From Callaeas wilsoni (lineage: Eukaryota; Chordata; Aves; Passeriformes; Callaeidae): DNA of 64,000 bases. The position numbers and the translations under genes were made by a program. This document shows, one piece after another, positions 61,480-64,000 of the stretch. The notes beneath the pieces are model-generated. The model was not told where the DNA came from and made no database searches. It saw only the letters and a list, made by a program, of their open reading frames with translations. Location of the stretch: positions 1 through 64,000 of the forward strand of contig VWPU01011770.1 in the NCBI GenBank assembly GCA_013398955.1, written 5' to 3'. Position 1 is the first letter of the stretch. Each line of letters opens with the position of its first letter.

Positions 61480-61640
61480 CATGGCCCTGGTCACAAAAGA
61501 ATGGGACAGTTCTGGCCAGATAGTCTGACCTGCCATGAAAAATGGATCACAAATTTTATCCAAAGATTTCTGCTTCAAGCTCAATAACTTCTGCTTGGGT
61601 TAGAGCAGGTCATTTAGACAGACATCCAGTGGGGCTGCAG
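61480..61640 (-). mobile_element. Old CR1-like LINE fragment (minus orientation)
   Basis: The plus strand reads GATAGTCTGACCTGCCATGA (61519-61538), then CACAAATTTTATCC, TTTCTGCTTCAAGCTCAATA (61567-61586), ACTTCTGCTTGGGTTAGAGC (61587-61606) and ATTTAGACAGACATCCAG. This follows in order a dispersed amniote CR1-family 3' region known from reptiles as GATCTAGTCTGACCTCC, AATTTCACCC, CAAGCCCAATAACTTG, GTTGAGCTAGAGCA and TTTAGAAAAACATCCA. It is clearly older than the CR1 copies at 8688 and 22590. Confidence 0.55.
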
Positions 61641-64000
61641 AAACTGTAAGTCACTCATGGCAGAGCCATTCTTTCTGGCCCTCAGCACTCTGCAAGACAC
61701 CTGGCTTTCTGAGTCTCGGGGTTCTCTTTGCAGCTGCAGTCCTTAGACACTGAGGTTTCAGAGGGCCAGGCAGTCTTTTGAGGAAGAAGCCAGTACACGT
61801 ATATGTTGGGTGGACATTTTTTGTGTTGATGTCTCGTTACCCAGATAGTGGAAGCATCACAAAGAATCTCTTGAGGTCTCAAGTGTTTCTTTAACTCTTA
61901 TCTTTACTCTATCAGGGAAACATGTTCATTTTACTTAAACAATTAGTGTAGCAGATTACAGAATGGATCTACTTGATTTATTTCCAGCAGCTGATGAGAC
62001 CAGAAAGTTTGGAAAAGGCACAGAATTTTTCCCCTGCTAGGAAGGGGACAGGAGCCAATGGTACCTGTGTGCTCCGGATCTAGAGAGCTCCACACTCCAC
62101 GAAGTGGCTTTGGAGAGGTTAATGGAGAAGGTGCCAGCAGATGGCACTCATGAATACACAGCATTGTCTCAGGCTTTTGAAGGGCCCCAACCACTTCTGG
62201 TGTGTGTAGCAAAAAGTGCAGAATAGGGCAGCATTCACCTGCTGAACTCAGACACTGTAGGGCAGGTGGCCAGTGCTGCAGTAAGCAGAGAGTCTTGGGT
62301 TGGTGAGACCCTGTTTCCATTCAGAGCAGCTCATCTTTCCAGGCCTACTGGGTACAAGGCCACTGGAGGGATGTAGTGATGCAGCCCTGCTAGTTCAGTG
62401 ATGACTGGTGTCAGCACCAAAATTTGGGATTTTTTGACAACAGGATGGCCTACACGGCACCGGGCATGCTGGCATCAGATGGGGTGACACATTCCTGCCC
62501 AGTGCCCCTCTCCTGGGACAGACAGTCCAACTGCTGTCTGGTGCAAGAAGTGGCCAGAACTGGGGCTTCATGCTGCTGGCATTTGTTCCTGGTGGGGTGA
62601 GCAGTCACATTCAGCTTTCATTAGGAGACAAAAATGGCACACCAGGACATCTGAGGGCACATTTTCAACAGTCAGTGAAGGCAAAGTATGGGCTCTGTTT
62701 CTGAGCTAGAAGAGCAGTCTGTTCCTGGTCCATAGGACTTGTCAGCCCAGCAAAGATTAGTGAGGCAAAAGCAAAGGCTGTAAAGCTCCTCCTGCCCAGC
62801 ACTGGTGAGAGAAGGTGATAAGGGATTCATTCTACAACCAGGAGATAATTGGCAGCAGTAGCATGAAGCAATGCCAGCCTTTTTGCCATAGCAATTGTCC
62901 AGACATTTTGATCACAGCTGTCATTCACCTTGCTGTGCGGTCAATCTGTTCTGGACCATGCAGTGTTTCAAAAAGAGCATGGCTGCCACACAAAATCACA
63001 TGGCATTGCCCAAGACTGTGTGCAGGATTGAGTGTGAAAATCCATTTTGCTGGTGCAGGGCTTGAGGAAGGCAGGTGATGAAGGGACTGGACATCCAAAG
63101 GGCAAGTCAGCCTCCTCTTCCCTCACTGCAGACACCAGTAAGTGTAGCTAAGGCTGTACAGTCACTTATCTCCTTGGAGGAGGAGAGCTGGGTTTCATGT
63201 GCCTCAGCCTGAGCTGACAGATCACATCTCTTATGGGAGGTGGAGCCCATGTCTCATGTGATGACAAGCTTGAAGGAGCAGGGGTGGGTCTCTGTGGTGA
63301 TGTCTGTGTGGAGAAGTGAACAGAGAGATTTTGACTTTGCCGAAGTGCATAATGCTTGTCTTACCTTCTTCTGTGCCTCATACTGCAACCCAGCCTTGAA
63401 GTGTCTGCCCTGTGCACAGGGAGAGTGGGATGAGGCTGTCTGCTGGTAGCCCCGGCTGTAGCTTGACCTGCAGGTGTTAGCTCCAAGGAAACACTGTGGT
63501 CAGTGTGACTGGGCTTGGCTAAGGTGGTGCCTTGGGATCTTCAGTCCAAGTCAACAGAAGCTGAAATGTTGGTGATGGGTAAGCCCATCCTGTTCAGCAA
63601 TATACGTCTCTACTGGCCAGCTTTGAGTCTGTGACCATGTGTCATTTTGTCCTGTAAAGACAGAGTGTGCCCTGGAGTTGCCCAGCCCCGCGTCACTCCC
63701 GGAGCTCTGCCCCAGGGAGCTGCTCTGTTCAGAAATCACTCCTTACCTGCTTCTGCAGGGCTGTGCACAGCCCTCTGAGATGTAACAAGGACAGCATGTG
63801 CCAGAAGGATGGTGTTTCTCTTCCTCTGATGATGAGGAATTTATCTGGCATTTCCTCCCTTGCCTTGTTGAGACTTTTTGAACTTCTGGGATTTCCTTCC
63901 CTCACCATGGGACAGCAGTTGTTCCCACTGGGGCAAGCACTCCTCTCCTCCTGGAGCAGTAGCTCTCCCCTGGGCTGTGCAAGATAATTGGGCTGTTCCC
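61641..64000. other. Unique non-coding DNA to the window's right edge
   Basis: No supported gene or recognised repeat. The frames (largest 125 codons, 61943-62320 minus; 106 codons, 63667-63987 plus, near the window edge) show no family resemblance. The final 330 bases are GC-richer without being a CpG island. Confidence 0.4.

Overview
The window looks like nuclear DNA from a bird. The evidence is several truncated CR1 retrotransposon 3' ends whose tails have the avian form (ATTCTATGATTCTA at about 8826-8839, GTTCTGTGATTCTGTGA at about 22827-22843), a few decayed MIR-like SINE fragments, low overall repeat density, CpG depletion outside two sharp CpG islands, and simple repeats. There is no bacterial or viral gene organisation. 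The bird order cannot be fixed from the sequence. No protein-coding gene was recognised. All open frames longer than about 130 codons either lie in the CpG-rich region, run through a minisatellite that is open in all six frames, or lack family resemblance and splice-site support. The DNA is best read as intronic or intergenic.

Layout. 1-345 is the right-hand part of a CpG island cut by the window edge, probably the promoter of a gene lying mostly outside. 346-16589 is mostly unique AT-richer DNA with a TCTAA pentamer repeat (3642), a CR1 end (8688), a MIR-like fragment (9139) and two possible cis-regulatory patches (about 4370 and 6405). 16590-18230 is a large CpG island with a possible TATA-like element and 5' splice donor near 17345-17470. 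Its right end contains the most striking element of the window: an indel-free 16-bp minisatellite (17881-18183) organised in a 7-unit, 112-bp higher-order repeat. 18232-24575 carries a CR1 in minus orientation (21536), a 136-nt polypurine tract (22390), a CR1 in plus orientation (22590), a possible further CR1 piece and a MIR-like fragment.

24576-50600 is largely unique, with small tandem duplications (27201, 44763), an A20 run (34270), a TA/GT microsatellite (49456) and patches with homeodomain-type palindromes (36152, 37409, 48531). 50620-64000 has a MIR-like fragment, a probable CR1 tail, two AT-rich patches dense in TAAT and PBX-type motifs (51380, 52240), an open frame ending inside an AATAAA signal (53198), a perfect 14-bp hairpin (56147), a strong splice-acceptor-like site (59001), a MIR-like fragment (60990) and an old CR1-like fragment (61480).

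No new multi-gene system is visible. The observations most worth checking are the higher-order minisatellite in the CpG island, the possible promoter beside it, and several possible enhancers. Their conservation cannot be tested here. Repeat family names rest on remembered consensus patterns, not on a search.
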